Assembly (NCBI GenBank): GCA_964632945.1
Contig: CAZWCX010000035.1
Location: 1-59,260 of the forward strand
Direction of reading: 5' to 3'
DNA: 59,260 bases
Source: CAZWCX01 sp964632945
Lineage (GTDB): Bacteria > Planctomycetota > MHYJ01 > WSZJ01 > CAZWCX01
Shown here: in pieces, positions 16,202-24,530 of the stretch
Numbering within the stretch: position 1 is the first letter of the stretch
Layout: every line of letters starts with the position of its first letter
Program-made: the position numbers and the translations under genes
The notes under the pieces: model-generated
What the model was told of the DNA's origin: nothing
What the model saw: only the letters and a program-made list of their open reading frames with translations
The model's database searches: none

Positions 16202-16906
16202 CTACTTCTTGAGGAACAGCAGGGCGCCGATCACGAGCACGGCCACGCCCGCGCCGATCGCCCAGGTCGGAATCCCGCCGCCGCTCCCGCCCGACTTCGC
16301 GGTCGGCGCCTCGATCGTCAGCGATCCGCCGTCCACCGGGTAGATCCCCGGCGCCGGCGAACTCTTGTACACGCCGCGGATCGTCACGGTCTGCTCCGGG
16401 GCGATCCACGCCTCCCGCACCACCACCTCTCCGGTCGTCGACAGCAACCCCATCGCCTCCGGCTCGCCCATCATCGAGCGGATGGCGCGCTGGCCGTCCT
16501 GGGTCATCTTGCGGCCGCTGCGGGTGACTTCCTGGTCCCAGGCGTCGGCCTTCCATTTCAGTTGCTCGGGCTTGGCCGCCTTGGCAAAGACCTTGACCGT
16601 GCCGGTGCCGTCGGTCACGGTGAAGTCCGCCGCCAGTTCTTTCGCCCCTTTCTTCGGTCCCACCGTGTGCGACCCGTCGGACTGGCTCAGGCGAGCCTCG
16701 GTGCGCACCAGGGCCGCGCGCGTGCCGCTCAGGGGGGCCGTCACCGGGGCGTCGCAGCGAACCGTTCCCTGGACCGTGACCGGTCCGTCCTTGAGGTCCT
16801 TGATCGACACGGGGCCCGACGAGGTCTGGGCGAAACACAGGGCGGCCGCGCAGAGGAACAGGCCGGCCACGGTGAACGACGAGGGAAACGCGCGAACCAT
16901 GGGCAT
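16202..16906 (-). CDS. GIDE-domain membrane protein with signal peptide and C-terminal anchor
   Basis: A 234-aa protein preceded by GGAGGT. An N-terminal signal peptide ends near FAQTSSG. The core begins VTVQGTVRCDAPVTAPLSGT, with a DGTGTVKVFA strand, and ends in QTVTIRGVY. This arrangement (GxV, a PL-SG motif, a modified DxxGxxxV) is that of the GIDE/MULAN-type domain found in a mitochondrial E3 ligase and in many bacterial membrane proteins. A Gly/Ser linker leads to a single C-terminal helix (WAIGAGVAVLVIGALLFLKK). The domain therefore lies outside the cytoplasmic membrane. No RING is attached. It is divergent from the ECF sigma gene. A TATACT box lies at 16957-16952 on the minus strand. 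Confidence 0.75.
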   Translation of the reverse strand: MPMVRAFPSSFTVAGLFLCAAALCFAQTSSGPVSIKDLKDGPVTVQGTVRCDAPVTAPLSGTRAALVRTEARLSQSDGSHTVGPKKGAKELAADFTVTDGTGTVKVFAKAAKPEQLKWKADAWDQEVTRSGRKMTQDGQRAIRSMMGEPEAMGLLSTTGEVVVREAWIAPEQTVTIRGVYKSSPAPGIYPVDGGSLTIEAPTAKSGGSGGGIPTWAIGAGVAVLVIGALLFLKK

Positions 16907-17005
16907 GACTCACCTCCGGGTCTCGGCAGGACAAGGCAGGGTCGTGGCCGGAGTATATCCCCAGCCCGAAGGAAGTCGAGCAATTCGGAGCGGACCGCCC
17001 CACGG

Positions 17006-17034
17006 TTGACAGAGACGCCGGACGGACGCACAAT
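17006..17034 (+). promoter_or_regulatory. Putative sigma70-like promoter of the ECF sigma gene
   Basis: TTGACA (17006-17011), a 17-nt spacer and CACAAT (17029-17034), 49 nt before the start codon at 17084. Confidence 0.55.
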
Positions 17035-17083
17035 CCAGGAATCCCCCCAGGCCCGCCCCGTCCGCCGCGCGCGAGATCCGTGC

Positions 17084-17671
17084 ATGAACTACGCCGAGGA
17101 TCCGGACGTCGCCCTCATGCTCGCCTTCCAGCGCGGGGACGACTCGGCGTTCTCCTCCCTCGTCCAGCGCTTCCAGCACACCGTCGTCGGCGTCATCTAC
17201 CGCTACGTCGGCGATCGCGCGGAAGCGGAGGACCTGAGTCAGGACGTCTTTCTGCGGGTGTACAACGCGCGCAAGAGCTATTCGCCGCAGGCGAAGTTCA
17301 CCACCTGGCTGTTCCGCATCGTGACCAACCTCTGCCTCAACGAGATCCGGGATCGCAAGCGGCACAGCATCCTCTCCCTCGCGCCGGACGAAATCCTCTC
17401 CCAGCATCCCGACCGTGCCGTGGAAGACGGCCCCGCGCAGGCCCTCACCGACGAGGAGATGCGGGCGGCGGTGAAGGCGGCCATCGAAGGGCTTCCCGAC
17501 ACGCAACGGATGGCGATCATCCTGGACAAGTACCACGATCTGTCCTACGAGGAGATCGGCTCCCGGATGAACCTCTCCGCTGCCGCCGTGAAGTCGCTCC
17601 TTTCCCGCGCCCGGGAGAACCTGCGCAAGCGCCTCGCCCCGCTGATGAAGCGGCAGGCCGGCGGGGCGTAG
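17084..17671 (+). CDS. ECF-family RNA polymerase sigma factor
   Basis: A 195-aa protein. Region 2 spans about 15-85 with AEDLSQDVFLRVYNARKSY and a FTTWLFRIVTNLCLNEIRD region 2.4-like helix. Region 4 spans about 135-190 with LPDTQRMAIILDKYHDLSYE and the DNA-binding helix-turn-helix MNLSAAAVKSLLSRARENL. Size and organisation are typical of extracytoplasmic-function sigma factors. No anti-sigma factor gene is adjacent: the next gene is a convergent CoA-transferase subunit 17 nt away, and the upstream divergent gene encodes a GIDE-domain protein. The regulon cannot be read from the window. Confidence 0.95.
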   Translation: MNYAEDPDVALMLAFQRGDDSAFSSLVQRFQHTVVGVIYRYVGDRAEAEDLSQDVFLRVYNARKSYSPQAKFTTWLFRIVTNLCLNEIRDRKRHSILSLAPDEILSQHPDRAVEDGPAQALTDEEMRAAVKAAIEGLPDTQRMAIILDKYHDLSYEEIGSRMNLSAAAVKSLLSRARENLRKRLAPLMKRQAGGA

Positions 17672-17688
17672 CGGAAACGGATTCCGCC

Positions 17689-18525
17689 CTACACGCGGAC
17701 CCCGCTGCTCACCAGCCCGTAGATGCGGAACAGCCGGTCGCGCGTCCCCAGCAGTTCGAGGTCGCGCAGGCCGTGCGGATCGATCTCCTCGCGCAGCAGC
17801 CGGAGTTCTTCCGCGGTGGGAGCCGCCGTTTCCGGCAGGGGATCGCAGGCGGCCAGGGGGAAACCGGTCTGTTCCCTCACCTCCCGGAGGGTCTGTCCCG
17901 GATGGAGGGAGGCGACGCGAAGGCGGCCGTCGGCGAAGTCCAGGACGCACCGGTCGGTGATGACCCGGCGGGGTCCGGGAGACGTCGATCCGGGCCAGCG
18001 TCCCGCGGCGCCTTCGTCCGGGGGAAAACCGATGCCGCTGCGGAAGTCGATCCGCGCCGGGAAGGCATCCGGCGTGTGGCGGGGGACATACAGGTAGATC
18101 CGCGGCGAATAGTTGGTGACGTCGGCGATCCCGCCGCAGCCGGGCAGGCGGACGCGCGGCCGGCCGTAATCGCCGAGGCAGACATTGTTGAAATTCCCGC
18201 CCGCGTCGACCTGGGCGGGGCGAAAGAACTCCTTGGGACGATGCCAGGGCAGGATGCTGCAGGCGGCATCGGCGAAGCCCCAGGCCATCAGGCAACCGCG
18301 CAGGGTGTGCGCCTCGGGATCGGTGAGGGACACGCATCCGCCGCGAAACGTCAGTGAGTTTCCCACCGCGCACGCCAGGTAGGCCTCGGGCGCGTGGGTC
18401 CGCTTGGCGAGCAGGACCGCACCGGCGACGAGCGGCGTGGCGATCCCGTGCGCGACGACTTCGCCGTCCTCGATCAGGCGGGACATGGTGACGACCATCT
18501 GTTCCGCCGCGGTGATGCCGCTCAT
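17689..18525 (-). CDS. CoA-transferase-like (class I / IpdB-like) beta subunit lacking the catalytic Glu
   Basis: A 278-aa protein homologous to beta subunits of glutaconate or 3-oxoacid CoA-transferases: GIATPLVAGAVLLAKRTHAP is the typical N-terminal helix, followed by the strand where transferases carry the catalytic glutamate (YESG). Here the strand reads LACAVGNSL, placing Ala at the Glu position. Loss of this Glu is characteristic of IpdAB, which hydrolyses a steroid-derived ring rather than moving CoA. Later segments (GGIADVTNYSPRIYLYVP, VITDRCVLDF, LRVASLHPGQTLREV) match the family C-terminus. The start codon overlaps the alpha-subunit stop by 4 nt. Confidence 0.88.
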   Translation of the reverse strand: MSGITAAEQMVVTMSRLIEDGEVVAHGIATPLVAGAVLLAKRTHAPEAYLACAVGNSLTFRGGCVSLTDPEAHTLRGCLMAWGFADAACSILPWHRPKEFFRPAQVDAGGNFNNVCLGDYGRPRVRLPGCGGIADVTNYSPRIYLYVPRHTPDAFPARIDFRSGIGFPPDEGAAGRWPGSTSPGPRRVITDRCVLDFADGRLRVASLHPGQTLREVREQTGFPLAACDPLPETAAPTAEELRLLREEIDPHGLRDLELLGTRDRLFRIYGLVSSGVRV

Positions 18526-19385
18526 TCATGCTCCTTCCGGGCCGGGGCGGGTTCCGGTTGCCCATTGCCGGCTCCCGATTCCGTCACCCACTCGGTCCCG
18601 GCGAGCACCCCTTCCAGGTAGTCGTCGAACCGGCGCTCGAACAGCATGCGCATGTAGTTCAGAAACGCCATGGCCCGGACGCCGTGGACCGGATAGCAGG
18701 ACCCCGGCGCCGCGCCCCCCGGAAGGTGTACGACGTGGGTCACGTCGATCCCCGCCACCGCGCACTCCCCCTCGGGCAGGTCCTCGGTCGGCACGATCTC
18801 CTCGGCGGACACGATGGTCACGTCCGCGAGGGTGGCCATTTCCCGATCCAGGGCCAGGTTGCCCGTGAGGACGGCATTGCCGCGCGCGTCCGCCTTCTGG
18901 GCGTGCAAGAGGACCGCGTCCGGCTTCAGGGCGGGGACGGCGAGGAGTTCCTCGCCGGTGTAGGGACAGCGCACCGTCTTCAGGTCGGGACGGACGCGGG
19001 GGATTTCGCTGCCGAGGATGCCGCGGATCGGCAGGAAACCGATGGTCGCCAGCGAGGCCCGGAGTCCGGCCGCCAGGGTCGCCTCGGTTTCCTCGACCAC
19101 TTCGATCCCGCCGGCGCCCGCCTGCAGCGTGAACATCGGCGCCAACCCGAACGATTCCAGGCCGAAGTAGCAGGTCCGGACGCGCCGCACGCGGCCCGCG
19201 CCGACGAGCACGTCGCTCTCCAGGCCGAGCGTGAGCCCGAGGAGCGTCAAGTCGCGGGTCTTGCGGCGCAGCAGTTCGCGTACCAGGCCGAAGGGGCGGC
19301 GATAGAGGGTCATCCCCCCGATCCCCACGGTCATCCCGTCCTGCACCGAGGCGAGCGCGGTGGCGGCGTCGCACAGGCGATTCAC
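18522..19385 (-). CDS. CoA-transferase-like (class I / IpdA-like) alpha subunit
   Basis: A 287-aa protein. GTG at 19385 is chosen because GGAGG lies 5 nt upstream and the family N-terminus (MTVGIGGMTLYRRPFGLVRE, with the GxGG oxyanion-type loop) follows shortly. A longer open frame to 19706 is low-complexity. Further family features are LTLLGLTLGLESDVLVGAG, YFGLESFGLAPMF, and PDAVLLHAQKADARGNAVL. It forms a two-gene operon with the beta subunit, with which it would make a heterodimer. In IpdAB, the alpha subunit contributes to a hydrolytic site for a CoA-linked ring substrate. The actual substrate is unknown, and no steroid-catabolism genes are nearby. Confidence 0.88.
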   Translation of the reverse strand: MNRLCDAATALASVQDGMTVGIGGMTLYRRPFGLVRELLRRKTRDLTLLGLTLGLESDVLVGAGRVRRVRTCYFGLESFGLAPMFTLQAGAGGIEVVEETEATLAAGLRASLATIGFLPIRGILGSEIPRVRPDLKTVRCPYTGEELLAVPALKPDAVLLHAQKADARGNAVLTGNLALDREMATLADVTIVSAEEIVPTEDLPEGECAVAGIDVTHVVHLPGGAAPGSCYPVHGVRAMAFLNYMRMLFERRFDDYLEGVLAGTEWVTESGAGNGQPEPAPARKEHE

Positions 19386-19476
19386 GATTTCCTCCCCGAG
19401 GCGGGCTCTGGTACAACTATAGCGGTCGCCGGGCGGGCCTGTCGCGGGAATTCGCCCGGCTCGAGGAGGCACCGAC

Positions 19477-20796
19477 ATGCGTGCATGGCTGGTCGCGGTC
19501 GCGATCCTGGCGTCCGCCCTTCCCGTCGCGGCGGAGGATCGCGCCGCCGCGGACCCGACCCCGCGCGGATTCGAGTTCCGCCCATCCAAGTACGAAGGGA
19601 CGCCGCGGTACCACGAGGTGCGATCCGCCGCCCCGACGTGGCGTGCCCGGGCCTTCGCCGACCTGCGGGATCGCCTCGGACTCGAATACGAGGACCGCGG
19701 CACCATTCTCGTCCGCTTCCAGGACCTCGCCCCGGACGGCGAGTCGACCCGGGACTCCCGCCTGGCGGAGCGCTTGACGGAGACGATTGACGGGGCGGAG
19801 ACCGCGGTGGTCGTCCTCTACTGGGAGCACATCGTCACCGGCCAGGCCGACCCCCTGCAGGAGATGACGCACGAATTCGTGCATGCGATCCACCGGGAAC
19901 ACGTCCCGCGCGAAACCTACGTCGCCGTGCCGCGCTGGGTGCGCGAAGGGTTGGCTGTGTATGCCGCCGGACAGGGTCCGGCGCGCATCCGCTACCTCCT
20001 GCAGGATCGGATCGGGGAGGGGCCGGATTCGCTCGTCCAGGGGCTGGAGGAAGGCTCCCACGGCCTCGAGGATTATGCGGAGGACTACCTGGCCTTTCAA
20101 TACATCGAAGACGAACACGGCGTCGCGGCGCTGCGGGCGATCGCCCGGGACATCGTCCACGGTCGGGGAGACTACCGGGAGGCGATCCATCGCCACACCG
20201 GCGAGGATTGGGAGCGGTATCGGGCGAACGCCCGCCGCTACTCCCGGACGACGGTTCGGCTCCTGGAGAAGGGGATCGCCCAGGTCTACGGGGAGGGGAT
20301 CCGGCTCTACGACCAGGGACGACACGGGGAGGCGGCCGAGCGACTTGCGGCCTTTCTCGCCCTTCACCCCGATGCCTACTGCTCCGGCCTGGCGCGGTAC
20401 TACCGGGCGAAGTGCGCGTTCCTCAGCGGGCGGTATGAGGAAGCACGCGACGGATTCCTCGACGTGCTCGCCCGCGACGCCGGCGGCATCGGACTGATCG
20501 ACGAGGCGCTGTACTACGCCGGGCGGTGCCGGTTCGCGTGCGGGGATTGGGAGGGGGCGCTGCGGGACTTTCGCAGGGTGGTTCGGGACTTTCCCTATTC
20601 CGGCAGCGTCCCCGATGCCCGTCTGTATGCCGCCCACTCCCTGATCGAGTTGAAGCGGGACGAGGAAGCGCTTGCGCTGCTGGTGGCGCTGACGAGGGAC
20701 GCTCCGAAAAGCGCGGCCGCGCGGGAGGCGCAGCCGATCCGGGAACGCCTCCTCGGCGATTTCGCGCGCCGGCATCGGGGGTGTCCGGAGAAGTAG
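19477..20796 (+). CDS. Exported zinc metallopeptidase-like protein (peptidase MA type) with TPR tail
   Basis: A 439-aa protein. A signal peptide (MRAWLVAVAILASALPVAAE) precedes a peptidase domain with HExxH at THEFVHAIH (near 128) and a downstream candidate third ligand Glu in WVREGLAVYAAG (near 152), the gluzincin arrangement. A helical segment then leads to TPR-like repeats in about 250-420 (YGEGIRLYDQGRHGEAAERL, ALYYAGRCRFACGDWEGALR, ADARLYAAHSLIELKRDEEA-like). The likely role is a periplasmic or secreted protease with a protein-binding scaffold. It is divergent from the CoA-transferase-like operon and monocistronic. Confidence 0.85.
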   Translation: MRAWLVAVAILASALPVAAEDRAAADPTPRGFEFRPSKYEGTPRYHEVRSAAPTWRARAFADLRDRLGLEYEDRGTILVRFQDLAPDGESTRDSRLAERLTETIDGAETAVVVLYWEHIVTGQADPLQEMTHEFVHAIHREHVPRETYVAVPRWVREGLAVYAAGQGPARIRYLLQDRIGEGPDSLVQGLEEGSHGLEDYAEDYLAFQYIEDEHGVAALRAIARDIVHGRGDYREAIHRHTGEDWERYRANARRYSRTTVRLLEKGIAQVYGEGIRLYDQGRHGEAAERLAAFLALHPDAYCSGLARYYRAKCAFLSGRYEEARDGFLDVLARDAGGIGLIDEALYYAGRCRFACGDWEGALRDFRRVVRDFPYSGSVPDARLYAAHSLIELKRDEEALALLVALTRDAPKSAAAREAQPIRERLLGDFARRHRGCPEK

Positions 20797-20856
20797 CGGA
20801 CCCCCCGCCGGCGCCCGCTGCGTACGACGACCCCATGACGCCATCGGGTGCCGCGC

Positions 20857-20885
20857 TTGACACCCCCCGGGGTCAGGGCTATAAT
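20857..20885 (+). promoter_or_regulatory. Consensus sigma70 promoter of topA
   Basis: A perfect TTGACA (20857-20862), a 17-nt spacer and a perfect TATAAT (20880-20885), about 60 nt upstream of the topA start. Both hexamers and the spacing match the housekeeping consensus exactly. Confidence 0.85.
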
Positions 20886-20946
20886 CCGCCCCCCCATGGG
20901 ATTCCCCACGGGGACAGCGACGGAACCCCCTTCCCGGGATGGATGC

Positions 20947-23178
20947 ATGGCGAAGAACGTGGTCATCGTCGAGTCGCCGGCCAAGGCGAAAACGATCGGC
21001 AAGATCCTGGGCAAGGACTTCGTGGTCAAGGCCTGCATGGGCCACGTCCGCGACCTGCCCGAGCGCAAGTTCGGCATCGACATCGAGAACAACTTCGAGC
21101 CCGACTACAAGATCCTGAAAACGCGGGCCAAGACGATCTCCGAACTGAAGGCCGCGGCCAAGGGGGCGACCGCCGTCTACCTGGCGCCGGACCCGGATCG
21201 CGAAGGGGAAGCGATCGCCTGGCACCTGGTCGCCGCCCTCGCCCTGCCGAAGAAGGTCAAGGTCCACCGGGTCACCTTCAACGAGATCACGAAGAAGGCG
21301 GTCCAGGAGGCCTTCAAGACCCCCGGCGAAATCTCGATGGATCGCGTCTTTGCGCAGCAGGCGCGACGCTTCCTCGACCGCATCGTCGGCTACAAACTGA
21401 GCCCGCTGCTGTGGAAGAAGATCGCCCGCGGGCTGAGCGCCGGACGGGTGCAATCGGTCGCCGTGCGCCTGATCGTGGACCGGGAGAAGGAGATCCGCGC
21501 CTTCAAGGCCGAGGAGTACTGGCGGCTCGCCGCGCACCTCTTCCCCAAGCCCGGGGATCCGCAGGTGGCGCTCCACGAGGGGGACGTCGAACCGCGCCCG
21601 ATCGTCGCCGAGCTGAAGAAGGTCGACGACAAGGAGGCGGATCTCAAGACCGGCCCACAGACCCACGCCCTGGTGGACGAGATCCGCGGCGGACCGTTCA
21701 AGATCGTCCGGGTCGAAAAGAAGGAGCGTTCCGAAGAGCCGCCTCCTCCCTTCACGACGAGCACGCTCCAGCAGCAGGCCTCGATCCGGCTCCGCTACAC
21801 CACCAAGCGCACGATGGCGATTGCGCAGCAGTTGTACGAAGGCGTCGAGCTGGGCTCCGAGGGCGCGGTCGGCTTGATCACGTACATGCGTACCGACTCC
21901 GTGCGCATCTCCGACGACGCGCTGAGGGAGATGCGCGATTACATTGGAGAGCGGTTCGGCGGCGAGAACCTGAATCCCGAAGTGCGTCGCTTCAAGTCGC
22001 GCTCCGGGGCGCAGGAAGCGCACGAGGCCGTGCGCCCGACCAGCGTGAAACTCGACCCGGACTCGATCGCCCAGTACCTGTCGTTCGACCAGCTCAAGCT
22101 GTACCGGATGATCTGGAAGCGGTTCGTTTCCACCCAGATGTCGCCGGCGGTCTACCTGAACACCGACGCCGAAGTCCAGTCCGGGCGGGCGACGTTCCAG
22201 GCGCGCGGCCGCGAACTGAAATTTCCCGGCTACACGCTCGTGGCCGGCCATCGGCTCAAGAAGGACGAGCAGATCCTCCCCCCGCTCCGCGAGGGGCAGA
22301 TCCTGAATCTCAAGGAGCTGCTGCCGACCCAGCACTTCACCCAGCCGCCCCCGCGATTCACCGAAGCGACGCTGGTCAAGGCGCTGGAGAAGAACGGCAT
22401 CGGCCGGCCGAGCACGTACGCCCCGATCATCAGCACGATCCAGGAGCGCGGCTACGTCCGTTCCGAGGACCGCAAGCTCCACGCCACCGACCTGGGGATG
22501 CTGGTGACCGACAAGCTCATCAAGTTCTTCAACGACATCATGGACAGCGACTTCACCTCGCAGATGGAAGAGAAGCTCGACCTGATCGAGGATGCCAAGG
22601 TCCAGTGGCAGGAGGTCCTGAGCCAGTTCTACACGCTCTTCCAGAAGGACCTCGACAAGGCGACCGCGGACATGGAGTCCGAGCGCGGGCACACGCCCGA
22701 GGGCACTCCCCCGTGCGAGAAGTGCAGCAAGCCGATGGTCGTGCGCTGGAACAAGATGGGCCAGTTCCTCGGTTGCAGCGGCTTCCCCGAGTGCAAGCAG
22801 ACGCGCGGGATCAACCCGCCGGAGATGAGCGAGGAGAAGTGCGAGAAGTGCGGCAAGGACATGGTGGTCCGCTCGGGCCGGAACGGCCGCTTCCTCGCCT
22901 GTTCCGGCTACCCCGACTGTCGCAACACCAAATCGATCCACGTCGACAAGGGCGCGCTCCTGGTGATCGACGAGAAGTGCGACAAGTGCGGCACGGAGAT
23001 GGTGGTGCGCCGCGGACGGCGGGGGCGGTTCCTCGCCTGCAAGGCCTACCCGGACTGCAAGAACACCAAGCCGCTGCCGAAGGCGGCCGACCTCCGCGCG
23101 GCCGCCGCCGCGGCCAACCCCGGCGCCGCCGCGGCCGAGGAGGAAGGCGAGCCGGCCGAGGGCGAAGAACTCGAATAG
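20947..23178 (+). CDS. topA: DNA topoisomerase I with three C-terminal zinc fingers
   Basis: A 743-aa type IA topoisomerase that relaxes negative supercoils. The TOPRIM domain starts at MAKNVVIVESPAKAKTIGKI and contains the acidic triad region APDPDREGEAIAWHL. The active-site tyrosine is in GLITYMRTDSVRIS (Tyr near 313). The family blocks GRVQSVAVRLIVDREKEI, RSGAQEAHEAVRPTS and GIGRPSTYAPIISTI are present. The C-terminus has three C4 fingers (about 590-710), each CxxC then CxxxPxC-like, for example CEKCGKDMVV and CSGYPDC, and ends in an Ala/Glu-rich tail. ATG at 20947 is chosen because the TOPRIM strand begins immediately after it and the promoter lies about 60 nt upstream. Confidence 0.98.
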   Translation: MAKNVVIVESPAKAKTIGKILGKDFVVKACMGHVRDLPERKFGIDIENNFEPDYKILKTRAKTISELKAAAKGATAVYLAPDPDREGEAIAWHLVAALALPKKVKVHRVTFNEITKKAVQEAFKTPGEISMDRVFAQQARRFLDRIVGYKLSPLLWKKIARGLSAGRVQSVAVRLIVDREKEIRAFKAEEYWRLAAHLFPKPGDPQVALHEGDVEPRPIVAELKKVDDKEADLKTGPQTHALVDEIRGGPFKIVRVEKKERSEEPPPPFTTSTLQQQASIRLRYTTKRTMAIAQQLYEGVELGSEGAVGLITYMRTDSVRISDDALREMRDYIGERFGGENLNPEVRRFKSRSGAQEAHEAVRPTSVKLDPDSIAQYLSFDQLKLYRMIWKRFVSTQMSPAVYLNTDAEVQSGRATFQARGRELKFPGYTLVAGHRLKKDEQILPPLREGQILNLKELLPTQHFTQPPPRFTEATLVKALEKNGIGRPSTYAPIISTIQERGYVRSEDRKLHATDLGMLVTDKLIKFFNDIMDSDFTSQMEEKLDLIEDAKVQWQEVLSQFYTLFQKDLDKATADMESERGHTPEGTPPCEKCSKPMVVRWNKMGQFLGCSGFPECKQTRGINPPEMSEEKCEKCGKDMVVRSGRNGRFLACSGYPDCRNTKSIHVDKGALLVIDEKCDKCGTEMVVRRGRRGRFLACKAYPDCKNTKPLPKAADLRAAAAAANPGAAAAEEEGEPAEGEELE

Positions 23179-23198
23179 CCGCCCGGAGAGGCCCGACG

Positions 23199-24527
23199 AT
23201 GCCGCAGGAATCCATCCTTTTCGGCAGCATCGCCGTCGCTCTCGGCAAGGTCACCGCGGACCAGCTCCGTCGCGGGCTCGAGCTCCAGCAGGAGTGGGCG
23301 CGGATCGGAGTCCGCAAGCCGATCGGCGAGATTCTCAAGGAGCAGGGCCACCTGGACGACCGGGGCATCCGCGAGGTCCTGCACGCCCAAGCCTACAAGG
23401 AAAAGCGACTGGAAAGCCGCGACTACGGCCGGATCGCGCGGGAGTGCGGGTTCGTGTCCGCGGATCGGACCGAGGAGGCGCTGCGGGCGCAAAAGGAGGC
23501 GTACCGGGGCGGACACGGCCTGGTGTCGCTCGGACGCATCCTGCTGGATCGCGGGTGGATCGAGTCGCAGCAGCACGCCTCGGTGATGCGCGCGCTGAAC
23601 CGGATCCACGGCCGGGAAGGGACGGTCGCCTCGACGACGTCGGTGCTCTACGGCGTCAAGGAGTGCCCGGGCTGTTTCGAGTTCATCGACTTCCGGGCCG
23701 AGCGGTGCGATCGATGCAACATCTTCCTCGGTGAGGTGACGGTCCGACCCGAGTGTCCGGCGTGTCACCAGGCGCAGGAACCGGGCGGGGAATTCTGCGC
23801 GCACTGCGGCGCCAACCTGGTGACGGGTCGGCAGCCCTCGACCCGCCGCGACACTCCGTGCGGCGAGTGCGGCGCGCTGCTGGCCGACGGGCAGGAACAA
23901 TGTTATCGTTGCGGCACTCGACGGCCGGCGCCCCCGTTGCGACGCGCGGCCGGGTGGCTGGTCGCCCACGCGGCGCCGATCGTCGGCTCCGCGGCCGGGA
24001 AGATCCTCCTGGCGGCGCTGCTCCTGGGCCTGGGGGTCGCCCTCTTCCATCTTCCGGAGATCGGCCGCGCGGCACGGGCGGTGATGCTGGGCGCGGACCG
24101 GACCCGGCTGGACCGCGCGTTGTCGGACCTGTGCGCGGCGCTGGTGTATGCCGACGACCGCGGGGTCCGGGCGGTGATGGATCCGGCCTGGGTCGTGGCT
24201 CCCGCCGCCGCGGACGAGACTGCGGTCGCCGCCCGTGATCGCCTTTTTCGCGCGGTCCTGCACGCGCCGTCATCCATGGAGGAGATCGTGGTGGCGTCCG
24301 CCGAAGTGGAACAGTCGCGCATTGAGGGAGACGAGGCGGTGGCCTACGTCCGCGTGGAAGCGCGCATCAGGACCTCGCGGGAGGCGGATCCCGAAGCCGC
24401 CCTGGCGGAACTCTGGGCCTCCGTGCAGGGGTCGACTTCCGAGGGGGGTGGACGCGGGCACGTGCGCCGCCGGCTGACCTGGCGCTGGGGAAGGCACGGC
24501 GACCGCTGGGTCCTGAGGGAGAAGTAG
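23199..24527 (+). CDS. Zinc-ribbon membrane protein with GspE-N-like helical repeats
   Basis: A 442-aa protein of unknown function. The first about 145 residues contain repeated helical units (LGKVTADQLRRGLELQQEW...IGEILKEQGHLDD; LVSLGRILLDRGWIESQQ) resembling the N-terminal domain of type II secretion ATPases (MshEN/T2SSE_N). Three zinc-ribbon knuckle pairs follow: CPGC/CDRC, CPAC/CAHC, CGEC/CYRC (about 150-250). A membrane helix (ILLAALLLGLGVALF) precedes a C-terminal domain resembling SnoaL or other tail domains in size, ending in WRWGRHGDRWVLREK. It lies 20 nt after topA on the same strand and may be co-transcribed with it. Confidence 0.75.
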   Translation: MPQESILFGSIAVALGKVTADQLRRGLELQQEWARIGVRKPIGEILKEQGHLDDRGIREVLHAQAYKEKRLESRDYGRIARECGFVSADRTEEALRAQKEAYRGGHGLVSLGRILLDRGWIESQQHASVMRALNRIHGREGTVASTTSVLYGVKECPGCFEFIDFRAERCDRCNIFLGEVTVRPECPACHQAQEPGGEFCAHCGANLVTGRQPSTRRDTPCGECGALLADGQEQCYRCGTRRPAPPLRRAAGWLVAHAAPIVGSAAGKILLAALLLGLGVALFHLPEIGRAARAVMLGADRTRLDRALSDLCAALVYADDRGVRAVMDPAWVVAPAAADETAVAARDRLFRAVLHAPSSMEEIVVASAEVEQSRIEGDEAVAYVRVEARIRTSREADPEAALAELWASVQGSTSEGGGRGHVRRRLTWRWGRHGDRWVLREK

Positions 24528-24530
24528 GAC

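Noticed and set aside
19417..22941. An 1174-codon minus-strand open frame across the metallopeptidase and topA
   Set aside because: topA is unambiguous on the plus strand; the antisense translation is low-complexity and shows only mirror-image features.
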